From Druceiella hillmani (taxonomy: Eukaryota; Arthropoda; Insecta; Lepidoptera; Hepialidae), in contig JAYKKI010000006.1 of assembly GCA_039881145.1 (NCBI GenBank), positions 13,523,001 through 13,587,000 of the forward strand: a DNA stretch of 64,000 nucleotides. The letters run 5' to 3'. The position numbers were made by a program, and so were the translations under genes. The notes below the pieces were generated by a model. The model ran no database searches and was not told the origin of the DNA. It saw only the letters and a list, made by a program, of their open reading frames with translations. Positions 26,056 to 36,877 of the stretch are shown here, piece by piece. How positions within the stretch are numbered: position 1 is the first letter of the stretch; each line of letters opens with the position of its first letter.

Positions 26056-27673
26056 AATGTATAATATTACCTTTTTATATAATAATTATTTCCATGTAGT
26101 TTACTAACGGCATTTCCAACAATTTAGTTACTTATCTTGTGCTTTAGTCAAGGTCAGAACTGCATAGTCCATTCTAGTGATGTAAAAGGTATTTATATAC
26201 CTTACTATAGCTATCATATTTATTAGTGTGTCTTCGAGAATTTTTTTGTTCATAAGTTTTTAAATTTTACAAATGTTTTTATGTAACTACACGGTTTTAA
26301 AAATTTAACTCAAAAATGCAGCCGACGCCCTATGATTCTTCTCGCTTAAATCGTTTCTGCTTATTACCCACACGTTCTAAAAAGATATTATTTTCTCTAG
26401 GTTGTTAAGCGTTGCGCAGGCTCGTAGAAATGTTATTGAATTTCAATGACGTGGATGTCAAGTTTAATTCGACTATATGGAATGCAGATTTCAAACGCCA
26501 ATTCTTCATATGAAGCACGGATGCTTATATCGAAGGAGACTTTCGAAGACTCTTTCCCTAGCAGCATTTTAAGGTTTTTTTCTTTTTAAAAACTAATTCC
26601 CCAGAATGGTATATTTACCTGTTTATTTATAAATTACGTTAGCCTTTCAAGAAAATATAACAAAGTAACATTTTAATGCGTTCTGCATTTATATTTCTTA
26701 TTTAATTTTTACTACATTTTCCTAACAATATCCCAAACTAATTTATTTAAAAAGAAACGTTATGAGTATTGCCCACAATACTCATAAACTTTCTTAACTC
26801 CATATAAATACAGAATAATTCATTAAATAAAGGCAAGGTTATATATGTGACAATTTGGAAGTATTTTGAACAATTTTTTAGAAGGGTTTGTGGAACATAA
26901 AATATTAACAGTTATATTAGCGTTACGGAAAAAAAGTGTAACCGCTCTATGCCATCATAAATGTTACAGTTATGGAATAGATTACATCATTCCAAAGTGT
27001 CATGCATCATTCCAAAGTGTATTTTTTTTTGTTGAGATCATTTTGATATTCATATATGATAATCGACTCATTGGTCTACGCTGCGTTATACTCAACATAT
27101 TAGTTTTAAAACAATTACCAAAATTTGATAAAACAAAAGTTAAGTGTAACAGTTTATGATTAGAGAATATTTTTATCTTTATCGCATAAGTGATCAATTT
27201 ACGTAGCACTGAATAAATTTATGTAGCAATTTATGTACCTGGAAATTCATTTATGTCCCTTGTAAAGCTTATATAAATCTCTTTTAAAACTATTTATCAT
27301 TTTCATTATTGCATGGTCATTTAGACTAAAAAGCTACAAAAGATTACAAAATAGCCTATTCTTCATAGTCACAACACCGCAGTTAAAATATAGTTATTAA
27401 ATTCTCCCTCCAACCATTTCCGACCGGAAATCACTTGGAGCCCGACAAGTAGGAATAGATACATTATCAATCTGGGCAGTTAAACTTTTTATATCTGTTG
27501 CCGTCAAAATATCATCGGGTTATTATAGTCAAAGTATCGCCATATGAATAGAGATAGTATATTAATAATTTCTAAGTTTGCTGTTTCGTTTTAAAGATTG
27601 AAGCTGCAATTAGATTATTCTGCAGATTCAAGCGGAAGCTGTAACTTGATTCAAAAAGAAAACAAAAAAAAAA

Positions 27674-27675
<2 letters not shown>

Positions 27676-27729
<54 letters not shown>
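27676..27729. repeat. (TA)n microsatellite
   Basis: TA tract preceded by an A-run. It sits at the A2/B2 join, the same relative place as 11379-11414 in unit 1, so these two tracts may share an ancestor. Confidence 0.9.
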
Positions 27730-27730
<1 letters not shown>

Positions 27731-29615
27731 GTATACTTATATGGGCTTGTGTGTATATCCATGTAAAAACATTTTTTGAGAATTTTCCATCAAAACATAA
27801 TACAAGAACATGTAATTTTTTTTTTCTATATACATAATATAATTTTGAAGAGACTAAAAATAAAAAGCCATTAATTTTAAGTAATGATTTTTTAGCAATA
27901 AGGCGAATGACTTCATTACGAAGAGGTGACAAATTGAACGGGATTGCGACGTAAATAAAATGAGAATAGAAAATTATCATACGAATTCATTCGACCATGA
28001 AAAAAGAATTTTTCCTTTAAAAAATGTAACGTTATTATTATTAATGATGAAGATTTCACAGTACATTTAAGTATGCACAGTAGTCTATAATAGTTTAAAT
28101 ATTTTGGCAGTTTAACCGCCATTAGTAGAAAACGAAATCGTGACTTATATGTTTGGATGTCAGTACCTATTAGTAGTAACTAGTGTTAAGTTTTATATCA
28201 GTTGGTTTCATTTTTACAGAAGCTCTTATTACATAAAGTAATTATACGTCATGAGCTCTAGGAATGAAAAGGTAGACCACATTTTGACGGTATTGCAAAG
28301 ATTAAATTGTATCCGAAATTCAGGTACAAGGAAATTGAAAAATAGGTATATTACAACAAATCAAAGTATAAAGTTATTGATAATCAAATGAAACTACGTG
28401 ATGTAGTATTATTTCTACTTTCTTTAAGTTCTTTACCACGACCTAGGTTTCGTTGTATTACATCTTCAGGTGGGCTATTAGCAAAGATTTAAATCAGTCA
28501 ATCTTTGCTAATAGCCCACCTGAAGATGTTCTAATACAACGAAACCTAGGTCGTGGTAAAGAACTTAAAGAAAGTAGAAATAATATTACATCACATAGTT
28601 TCATTTAATTATCAATAATGAATTTCTATAAAGTTAGCACCAAATATATTCAATATATAAAGTTATCATAATTAAGGGATATGTGTGGAAACAATTTAAA
28701 CGTAGCTCTTAAAAATGTTTACGTAGCTATATTTTTGTTCTATTATTTTTGGCAGTCTTTATTTACATTTACATTTTTGGCAGTGTTTTATTAGATTATT
28801 GACCAATTAGTGGACACATATTGAAGAGCTATCGCAATGCTAGAGCTAACCGACGAAAGTCTTTATTAGATACTCTAAATTACATAGCCTGCGCCCTTAT
28901 ATGCGAATATGAGTCACTTTTTATCCACATAATCCTTTCGTATAGCTTGTTACAGGTCGAGCGACTGGTCTCCGCGTGGAACCGGCTGGCATGTTTATGT
29001 TAATTCTAAGCTCTTACTTCAACCGTATACCCCTCGTGCCACTGTGAAATATGTCCGGTATTCATTATTCGTGGATAAATTATACGACCGTGTTGTTTTA
29101 CGGACGTTTGTCCCTTTCTTGTTACGGGGGCATGTTAGTGGCCTTAAATTCTCAGACAACAAAGATATAAGTGAAATAGGATTTGTAAAATATCTTTGTA
29201 AGGCCTAAACTGGTCACAAAATCTTCAAATAGCTGTTTACGCCTCGGAATAGAAGATATATATTTTCGAATCTATTATACCAAAAATTTAAGTTTATGTT
29301 TTCTTGCGGATATGCTCGCGTGAACTTTTGGTTAAAACTGGATTTATCCATGATAAAATCAGACTATTAAATCACCTGTCCATACACAATGTTAAACATG
29401 TTGTATTATGATATTCGGACCTTAAATTATGCTTATATCCGGCTATTTAGCAAACATCCGAATATATTTTATATATTTGCTTCACTCATGTGTTACTTTA
29501 CTTCATATATTATAAGCATATCAAATATGGTACCTTAGATTCTGAAATAATAAGAACAAAGCAAACCACCAAAACATAGTGATTATTGCTTTGAAGAACT
29601 AAAATAGTTCTAAAA
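27730..29615. repeat. Array unit 2, section B (B2)
   Basis: This matches the later half of B1 (from about 12930) and of B3 (from about 43090). The early half of B is missing. The best-conserved stretch is 28825-29190. It contains hairpin copy 5. A plus-strand open frame at 28821-29003 is not preserved in B1 or B3. Confidence 0.75.
28378..28655 (-). mobile_element. Foldback hairpin element, copy 5
   Basis: Near-perfect arms of about 100 bp meet at a short loop near 28490-28503. The extension is on the right, ending CCAAATATATTCAA. It is flanked by TATAAAGTTAT (11 bp) at 28367-28377 and 28656-28666. Confidence 0.95.
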
Positions 29616-29619
29616 ATAT

Positions 29620-30535
29620 ATTAGACATGAACATTAACGATATTAATAACGAAGCATCTACAGAATACCGAATCAAAGAGTTACTGGAAGTGAAAATTAA
29701 GTCTCAAAAGAACGCTGATGGCCGTCGATAATTCTATGTAGCCACCTTTTTAAGCACCGACCACGCTTGACGTTGCTCTACTACGATTATCATGCAATAA
29801 CTGATTTTGGTCGCTTGGCATATTACTTCAACCGCATAGATTTTCCTTCTCTGTTACAGATAGAGAATGAACATATCACTTAACAAGAACGCAGAAAATA
29901 ATTACTTTTAAAAGAGACGTTGGAACGTATGTAGTGAACAACATACATTCCAATTTGGGATTTAATAGCACATCAAAGGTAAAGCAGAACCAGACAAAAT
30001 GGTATACAAGACCAATAAGAACCACATATGTGTCATTAGGAAGATGTTTTAATATCCTACAACAGTTAATATAGCGGTTCATTTCAAATTGTTGTGAGAA
30101 AAAAGTTACGGTGATATTTCATAACTTAATTTAATTTTTGCACTATGTTATTATCAAATAAAAAACAAGTAGATGGGGTAAAAACATAGCGAAATATTAA
30201 TTATTACTCTATTTTACATATCGTCATCCAAAATAACATTCAATATCGAAAGGTCGATGCCTTCCAAATCCCCAGTACCATACTATGGTACGTCGGTGCG
30301 TCGCTCAGTCAAACAGCTGCAGTATTATTGATTGCATCGTGCTTTCTGGATTTCTATTAATTTAAATATAGCTGTAGTAAATTCTTCGTCTTATACGTCT
30401 GGACTGTACACATACTCCTAATAATCATACATTTTGTAAATAATCATACAAGCATACATCATGTATTAAAAAGATGTAGATCGGTTAAAGCCTTATCTTG
30501 AAATATTTCGATCAAGCACTGATACTAATACTACT
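29620..30535. repeat. Array unit 3, start of section D (D3, left part)
   Basis: 29625-29900 matches 16770-17060: both have a block ending GAACGCRGAAAATAATT. After 29900 the match to D1/D2 fades, and 30150-30535 has no counterpart I can see. It holds a small palindrome, GTACCATACTATGGTAC, near 30277. No gene is seen. Confidence 0.55.
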
Positions 30536-30807
30536 GTGGTGAACATGGATAAGTTAACCACTGGATAGCGCATAAGAACACAGTTGTATGAAAACCAAGC
30601 TAGCCACTACTCATTAGGGTAAACGTACCACGTGACACCGTTAGCCAATCAGTGCTTTGTCCCTTGAGGTAGCATAGAGATGTAGTCTGCTCGATACTTG
30701 CGTATTTTCGATATGTGAGGGTTTTAACAAATTAAAAAAATTGTTATTTAAAAAGAAAATATTTATTATAAAATAATCACTATATTAACTTAATAAAGTA
30801 TTGAACG

Positions 30808-30809
<2 letters not shown>

Positions 30810-30902
<93 letters not shown>
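30810..30902. repeat. (TA)n microsatellite inside the transposon
   Basis: About 93 bp of TA with two ATACATA interruptions. Confidence 0.95.
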
Positions 30903-30905
<3 letters not shown>

Positions 30906-31204
30906 CACCGTTATTTTGCTAATATGAATTACGAAATTTATTGGAAAAAAGGATATCACTCCTTGTCGATTATAAAAAACTCAGAGATATAAACAATTTT
31001 AGTAATAAATGCCAAATAACCATGACTCGCATTGCCCAGCCACCTGTATCCATTTTTCTTTTCGGTGCGGGCAGTTCGGGAACCTAAAATGATAAGTGAA
31101 ATATAAGTAAAATATAATATTATATGCTTAGAAATCAATGAACTTATTTTACTTTTTAAAAAATATCTTATTTCTAATTTTTTGGATTTTGAAGTAGTAA
31201 GAAA

Positions 31205-31300
31205 AGTATCGATTTAGTTATCGATAACGGTGCGACGCATCTCTGGTGGCGAAAAAATCAACAATATGGCGGAATCGCTGCCGGCGATTTGACTGTAACA
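31205..31300 (+). promoter_or_regulatory. Promoter-like segment within the P/hAT-like element
   Basis: TTATCGATAACG at 31217-31228 resembles the DRE/DREF motif (TATCGATA) of insect housekeeping promoters. CATCTCTGG, about 10 bases later, resembles another insect core-promoter motif (CAKCNCTR). An ATGGCGGAATCGCTGCC start in good context follows at about 31266 but meets a stop after eight codons. The motifs are seen; promoter activity is inference. Confidence 0.3.
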
Positions 31301-31599
31301 TACGAAGATATACTTGCTTAAATAAAAGTTAACAGTGTACTTACTTGTGAAAATAATTCCACTTTTCTAAAGTGATGATGTAATGCTTCTGTTTTGGCAA
31401 TATTTTATAGCACAAGAAGGTATGGTTTATTTAATTTAGATTTAAAATTACAAGAAACTTTCGCTGTGACGTTCGTTTTCTTACTGAAGGTGCGTAAGCT
31501 CTTGGCCCGGAGCGGTGGCATAAATTGTGCCAGCGCGCGGCTAGAGATTTTGTGTTGATGCATCATCCAGTGGTTAACTTATCCATGGTGGTAAACATA

Positions 31600-33000
31600 T
31601 AAGTGACGAGCTCATATTTATATGTTTATCGCAATATAACTGCGAATTTTAAATTATATGATCCTAACATAAGCATTGTGATACCACTCCCTGTAAAATG
31701 AGGTAATTTCAGTACTTGAGGATCATTTGCATCTAATCTATTGACAACCATCACTTGTCTATTTACTATGAATACTTTAGTTTATAGGATCCAATATTGC
31801 GAATGTATTTACATTGTCAACAATGGTTATGTTAAAAGCCTTTATCAAACCACAAGTTATTCTAAAATCTGAGAATAATTTCTAGAAAGTGGTATTAAAA
31901 TAATCTTGGTGCAACAGTTTACAATCACACTTGACTCGCTTATTAACCACTTTCACGTCCCAATAACATGTAGTTACGAAACTGAACTTATTGGCGTGCT
32001 ATGTAGTTAATTGTGTTTTATGCCTTAGTTTTTTGGATGGAATTTGCATCTCAAATCCGCTCGATTCAAGGTCTGGTACGGAATCATGGAAACCTCTGTC
32101 AAGAATCACCACAAAATTTTCTTCAAAAACCACTTAAAACTACTGTCTTCTTAATGCACGCCACGTTACATAATAGTCATGGTGGCAGTGAAAGGCTCTA
32201 AAACGTCAATGATATAACACAACTCTAAAACTTCAATGATGTTGGTTTTCGCTAACATGGCTTAGCCCATTTCCCGACACCCACCCTCCTTCTGTCCAGG
32301 CCTCGTTTTACTCTTCAATGTATAATTTTCCCACAACAATTTAAAATTAGCTACCATAATAATTATTGCAAAAAATTAAAATTGCCGTTGGTTCCTACAC
32401 CAGCTTCCATACACTTTTGCCTATTCTTTGTTACAAAGTAGCCAATATGACAATTAGCAATTTTAAAGATTAAGGCCAATTCAGAAAATCTCCTTCATGA
32501 GCAGTTATCTCTAATTGTAACTCACTGCAGGCAATTTAATCTCGTTGAGTTAATTAGAATCTCTTTTGTCATATAACTCTCCCTGTCTTATAAGTGTATC
32601 ATTTACTCTGTATAGCAATCTATTAGTTAACTCATCGTCAATAAGAAAATTGAAGTTTTGTATTATCGATCCGAAACATACTCTCTTACTATTTCTAACA
32701 CCGTGAAGTGTAGAAGTAATTACGATTGAAGTGTAAGAAGACTCGCATGTTGAAAGTTTTATTCTATCGCCATTCTACTTGTCAATCCTCACGGGTAAAT
32801 AGTACTTCCAGTATTCAATCACAATCCTAGTTTCTATTTCTTTCGCGAAATAATTTCCCTATCCTTTTCCACATTTGACCTTGAACACGTGAAACAAAGC
32901 ACATAGAATTATACGGAATCATCAAATATTGATCACTGGGATTATAAGATGCACAAGAAACTGTTAAAACGTTAATACCATGATATAAACGGTATAAAAG
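31600..33000. repeat. Array unit 3, section D (D3, right part)
   Basis: 32560-32960 clearly matches 19150-19520 in D2 and, more loosely, 4440-5000 in D1; anchor CGATCCGAAA at 32667. For 31600-32560 I see no convincing counterpart and no gene. A plus-strand frame at 32013-32201 has no recognisable family. Confidence 0.6.
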
Positions 33001-33359
33001 TTTTTACACTAATGATGCAGGTATTCATTTTCATCTATTTTTTATTAATCGACGGCGTTAAGATTTATGCAATCGTGTATAGGAATCTAATAAATGCCAC
33101 GGTACTGGAATCTTGCGTGACATTAACTAATTATAATTGATAAATCAGTCTGATAACATTAACATAACGGTATCTTTAATACAAACACAATGTTATTATA
33201 GGAATAATAGTTTATAATTTCGGATATTTTAATTAGGATGTGAATATGACCTAAATCTAATAATACAAGTAATAATTTAAAGCTAGGTAAGTATAAATCT
33301 GTAATTGTCGACTGCATCTTGGTAGAGTTGTTTTGATAAAATCGTGGATGAATAAAGGA

Positions 33360-34045
33360 CATTATTCTTGCTAAACATTTTAGCGTTCATTGTATCCTCA
33401 GTTTTAAATTATAATGTGAGTCGAATATTTTCTACCAAATTTAACAACTCCATAAATTTTGCTTTCGGTGACAATTTTTTCGAGACAATAGTCATGTTTT
33501 TCAAATTCGATGCAATTTGTTTCAACAGCTTATTCAAACTAGGTTCATTAGCATTTGTTTTATTTATTGCCTCCTGAGAAGCAAAGAGTGTTGTTGATGT
33601 AATTAAAATATTTTTAATATTATACAGATTTTGAATATTATATGAGTTGTTATATTTAATAGCGTCAATTTGAAGAAAGTTTCATCGCCGCCAAACCAAG
33701 CTGAGTTTTAGATCGTGGTAAAATCAAATGGAGCATGGAATCAAAATTAATAATTATCTCATAATAACGTGTAGAGAGGGGTTGAATGAGATAGTACCAC
33801 TCCATCTTGTTAAAGATACCATATCGTTAAAGATATCACATTATGTATCTTACCGTTCCGAAGATAATTTCCATGTTATTTAGTTTTTAATTAATAAAAG
33901 AAAACACGCTTAGATTGTTATGATGAGTTTTAATAAGCCAACCTGATCAAAGTGTATACCAGGGCTGCTGTTTATTCATTGTGTGAAATTGGCATTTGCC
34001 TGGACGATGGTACTGTTAAATGTGTAAAATATTTCTAAAAGTAAG
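33360..34045 (-). pseudogene. Spliced-gene or transposon relic, copy 2 (inverted partner)
   Basis: Read on the minus strand, this matches 1935-2561. It has the same ATG-plus-GTAAGA exon start (near 33870) and the same CTTCTCAG acceptor-like site. The last exon-like piece stays open from the acceptor near 33573 to a TAA at about 33409 and encodes EAINKTNANEPSLNKLLKQI followed by a Lys/Leu-rich helical tail ending ENIRLTL. The tail loosely recalls the C-terminal region of MADF/BESS or Myb-like proteins from insect transposons. The middle exon seen in copy 1 is largely deleted here. It is broken as a gene; the frame in the last exon has survived better than in copy 1. Confidence 0.5.

Positions 34046-34047
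<2 letters not shown>

Positions 34048-34073
<26 letters not shown>
34048..34073. repeat. (TA)n microsatellite
   Basis: Short TA run abutting the 5' edge of the minus-strand relic, as at 1852-1923 beside its partner. Confidence 0.9.
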
Positions 34074-34076
<3 letters not shown>

Positions 34077-34159
34077 AATAATAAATTATATACTAAATAA
34101 ATTTATACTAAAAGATAACAATAATTAAATATAGTTTAAGAAACGTAATCGATATTTCT

Positions 34160-34571
34160 TCTCGCTAGTTTTAGTTCGTCGTAGTAATGAACTATGTGGC
34201 GATGGTTTATTTGTGGTCAGAGAATTTCGCCCATTTATTTTGATAACTTTATAAGGTCCTTTTCAAACAGGAGAAAGGGCTTTATGCAGCCTGAGGTGGT
34301 TTATAAGATAGACGTAATCTCCAACTTAGTATTTTACAGGACAAGAGTGACAATCATAGTAGGTTTTTCAGGTTCCTTTTAATGTTCGAATGTTTTCAAG
34401 CTGTTTTTCTCCCTGTAGTACCTTAAATGATGTCGTATTCGTGATAAGTAGCGCCAGGAGTAGTGTCGTAAATAGAATTATAGAAGGGATAAATGGCTTA
34501 TGACCGAATATTAATTCGTAAGAAAAGTAGTTTATGGTGATTGAATGTACGCTGTTGTTATACGCTGGCAC
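34160..34571 (-). pseudogene. Gypsy-type pol 3' end relic, minus strand
   Basis: On the minus strand the upstream part (34571 to about 34480) reads YNNSVHSITINYFSYELIFG, matching the usual post-core integrase sequence in which YNxxxHxxTxxSPYELxFG is typical. Further on (34330-34230) the frame shows VGDYVYLINH, then KALSPV, a stop where family members have Trp, and KGPYKVIKINGR, the SH3-like C-terminal domain. There is at least one frame change and two stops. No LTR was identified. The integrase core would lie above 34571, but only a short open frame of unclear relation (34558-34854) is there. It appears only in array unit 3. Confidence 0.75.
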
Positions 34572-34773
34572 AGCGGTATAAACGCAACTGGGATAAATTG
34601 AATTGATTATCTTTAATATCGTAAATATTCTTTGAGGGTGGAATCGTTTCGGAGGGCGTTCTAAATTTCCTTGAGTCTATGGTATAGGGTGATATGGTGA
34701 TACCCCTAATTTGACTTGGACGAGGATGATCTTTAACACTCGTGTATCCAGGAGGAATGTGTGTAAACCAACT

Positions 34774-34908
34774 AGTATTTGTTTGGGCTTTCGGAGACGG
34801 CAATAGCCAAGGCTTTAGGGCTAGACATTGATAGACTGTGATGTGTCTAGCCAATGCCTAACCCTAAAACCTTGGCTATTGCCGTCGCTGAAAGCCCAAA
34901 CAAATACT
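34774..34908. repeat. Inverted repeat, 57-bp arms
   Basis: Arms 34774-34830 and 34852-34908 match with about five or six mismatches around a 21-base spacer. Both contain GACGGCAATAGCCAAGG or its complement. A1 and A2 have only the right-arm version, so this palindrome arose in unit 3. Confidence 0.9.
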
Positions 34909-36362
34909 CATCCAAAAAGGTCGTCAGAAGTTATTGCTTTGCCTTAGTGCTAATAAATAATAATATAATTAGATTTATTTTCATCTAAAATAGTGATAAT
35001 CATTTATGTTTCTTAATAATTATTTATTTGTGCAACTATCTAAAATTGATTCAATATTCTATCATTAACAAAGTTATAGAAGGTGGTCGTAAATCTCTGC
35101 TTCCAAAAATTTATTAACTAACGCAATTTTTATAGCAGTTATAAGATTTGGTTGCAACAGATCCAAGATTGTAATTAAATATACTAGAATATATTCTACA
35201 AATATTTCAGGAATATTGTTTTCTCATATTAGGTTTAAATTAATTGACTGGTAAAAAATAAAAAAGTTATATTCTGATGTGAACAATTCAAGCAATGTAT
35301 AGATCAAATGCACAAACTTTTGTTTTCGTAAAGATATTTGTTTGCCGGAACTGCCTCCATCAATCCATAAATACTTTAGCTGGACCAAATTCTGATAAGG
35401 TCAAAATTTATATCTAGTATATTGAGAATATATTTTTATTATAGGTCATATTTGAATTAGAGTTAGTTAAATTAAAATAAGCTAAATAGAACATAAAACA
35501 AACGCTCTTTCTTTTTTGTGGTGGGTTAAAAAATTGGAGCAATACATTTTCTATTAACATTGATAAGATAATGATAGATGTAAAATCTTGATACTAATTA
35601 CAAACTGCTAACATTTTATGTTATATTCATTGCAATAATATTTTCTTCACTTTCATATACAATAATATCATCTTGATTTCAAATAAATATATAAATTAAT
35701 CGTTAATCTTAATTTATTCCCATTCGATTTGATACCGAAATTGAAAAACTCGTTAAAGGCAATCAGCGTTACCAACACTCTAACTCATTCGAAATATGCC
35801 AAAATCAGTAGAAATTTACAAAATTAATTTAAAATTAACCAAGCGACAACTAACATTCGTGCAACTAAACTAATTTACAATGCGAGCCGAATTTAACAAC
35901 TTTTTATTTTCCGATAGTGACTATTAAAATTAACGACCGATTTAACATCTATTTGTTAACACAAGATTCTTCTCGTTATCACTGTAAATTGTGCAGTTAA
36001 GTAGTGCTTAATTTGACATAAAACACCTTGCGTAGGCGTGCCACCATTGCATGGGCTAAACGTAGTTACGACCCTTAGACATGAACGTCTATTGCCTTGA
36101 TGGTTAATAAATAAACGCATAAAAGCGAAATCAATATTGAATGTTCATGGAAAAATCTAATAACTGGCGGAAAAAATATGCTGACTACTTGTTAAAAATG
36201 ATTTGCCATTGAAAAATACTTCGATCAAACAATGTATATTTTGAAGTAGCAGACTAAGTGTATTGGGAAATTCCAAATCATCTGTGATGTAGAATGGTGA
36301 CATTTACTAAACTGACTTTAAGTCTAAACATTCGTCATTTGATTATTTCAATTCATTTACTT

Positions 36363-36364
<2 letters not shown>

Positions 36365-36441
<77 letters not shown>
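36365..36441. repeat. (TA)n with (TG)n core
   Basis: This lies between ACTTATCATA and ATAACGTAAACTT. In A2 (about 24895-24955) these flanks are joined by ordinary sequence without a microsatellite. Confidence 0.95.
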
Positions 36442-36443
<2 letters not shown>

Positions 36444-36800
36444 TATAACAATAACGTAAACTTGTAGCTACTAAAACTAGTTGTATTTATAACTTAATAA
36501 GGTCGATGGCTATAACAGTCAAAGAAAAAAAATAAATATAATGCATTCTTAAAATTAATAAACAAATAATTTAAATACGAAAACAGAATAAGAATAAAGA
36601 TAAGGTATAATAGGATAGGACTGAAAGGGACAAGAATTCCAGAGTTAAATAACATTTTCAGACAACTTCCGCAAATGTGAATCGAAGATATGTTTTGGAT
36701 GTCAGAATTATGTAGATTCCAGAAATTTTAATATAGGTAAACACTGAAAGAGTTTTCATGAATTACAGCACTGTGCTTGGGAGAATAAGAAGATTGAGAA

Positions 36801-36877
36801 AGTCCTAACATAATTAGAAGATTTGATAATTTCAATTTAGAATTGAAATTATCAAATCTTCTAATTATGTTAGGACT
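36801..36877. repeat. Perfect palindrome, 37-bp arms, 3-base loop
   Basis: AGTCCTAACATAATTAGAAG...TTTCAATT (36801-36837), loop TAG, then the exact complement (36841-36877). It is followed by a tandem doubling of TTACGATGAAAGGGGGGAT at about 36876-36917. A1 and A2 have no palindrome here. Confidence 0.97.

Larger units (their letters stand above)
23235..27660. repeat. Array unit 2, section A (A2)
   Basis: This is collinear with A1 and A3. It starts with an AACACTCATATCC block matching 34735 and 8180 and ends with the TCACTTGGAG block at 27431. It contains the long (TA)n tract 25946-26055 and a stem-loop at 25710-25782. It keeps the segment 26320-26650, which A3 has at 37430-37790 and A1 has lost. 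Confidence 0.8.
30544..31587. mobile_element. 1,044-bp P/hAT-like DNA transposon, non-autonomous
   Basis: The ends are 23-bp perfect terminal inverted repeats: CATGGATAAGTTAACCACTG plus GAT on the left, and the exact complement at 31565-31587. They are flanked by GTGGTGAA (30536-30543) and GTGGTAAA (31588-31595), an 8-bp target duplication with one mismatch. Eight-base duplications are typical of the P and hAT superfamilies, and ends starting CATG recall P elements; the superfamily is inferred. No transposase frame is visible. The interior carries a long (TA)n tract (30810-30902) and, to the right, about 500 bp of moderately G+C-richer sequence with promoter-like motifs. I saw no other copy in the window. 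Confidence 0.75.

Noticed and set aside
26866..27159. 97-codon plus-strand frame in A2
   Set aside because: The homologous sequence in A3 (about 38750-39030) is frameshifted and stopped, and there is no family match.
28821..29003. Frame over the conserved core of B2
   Set aside because: The homologous stretches in B1 and B3 carry stops in the same frame, so the conservation is not at protein level.
34558..34854. 98-codon minus-strand frame
   Set aside because: It crosses the start of section A and the left arm of a palindrome, is not preserved in A1 or A2, and lacks a recognisable motif of its own.
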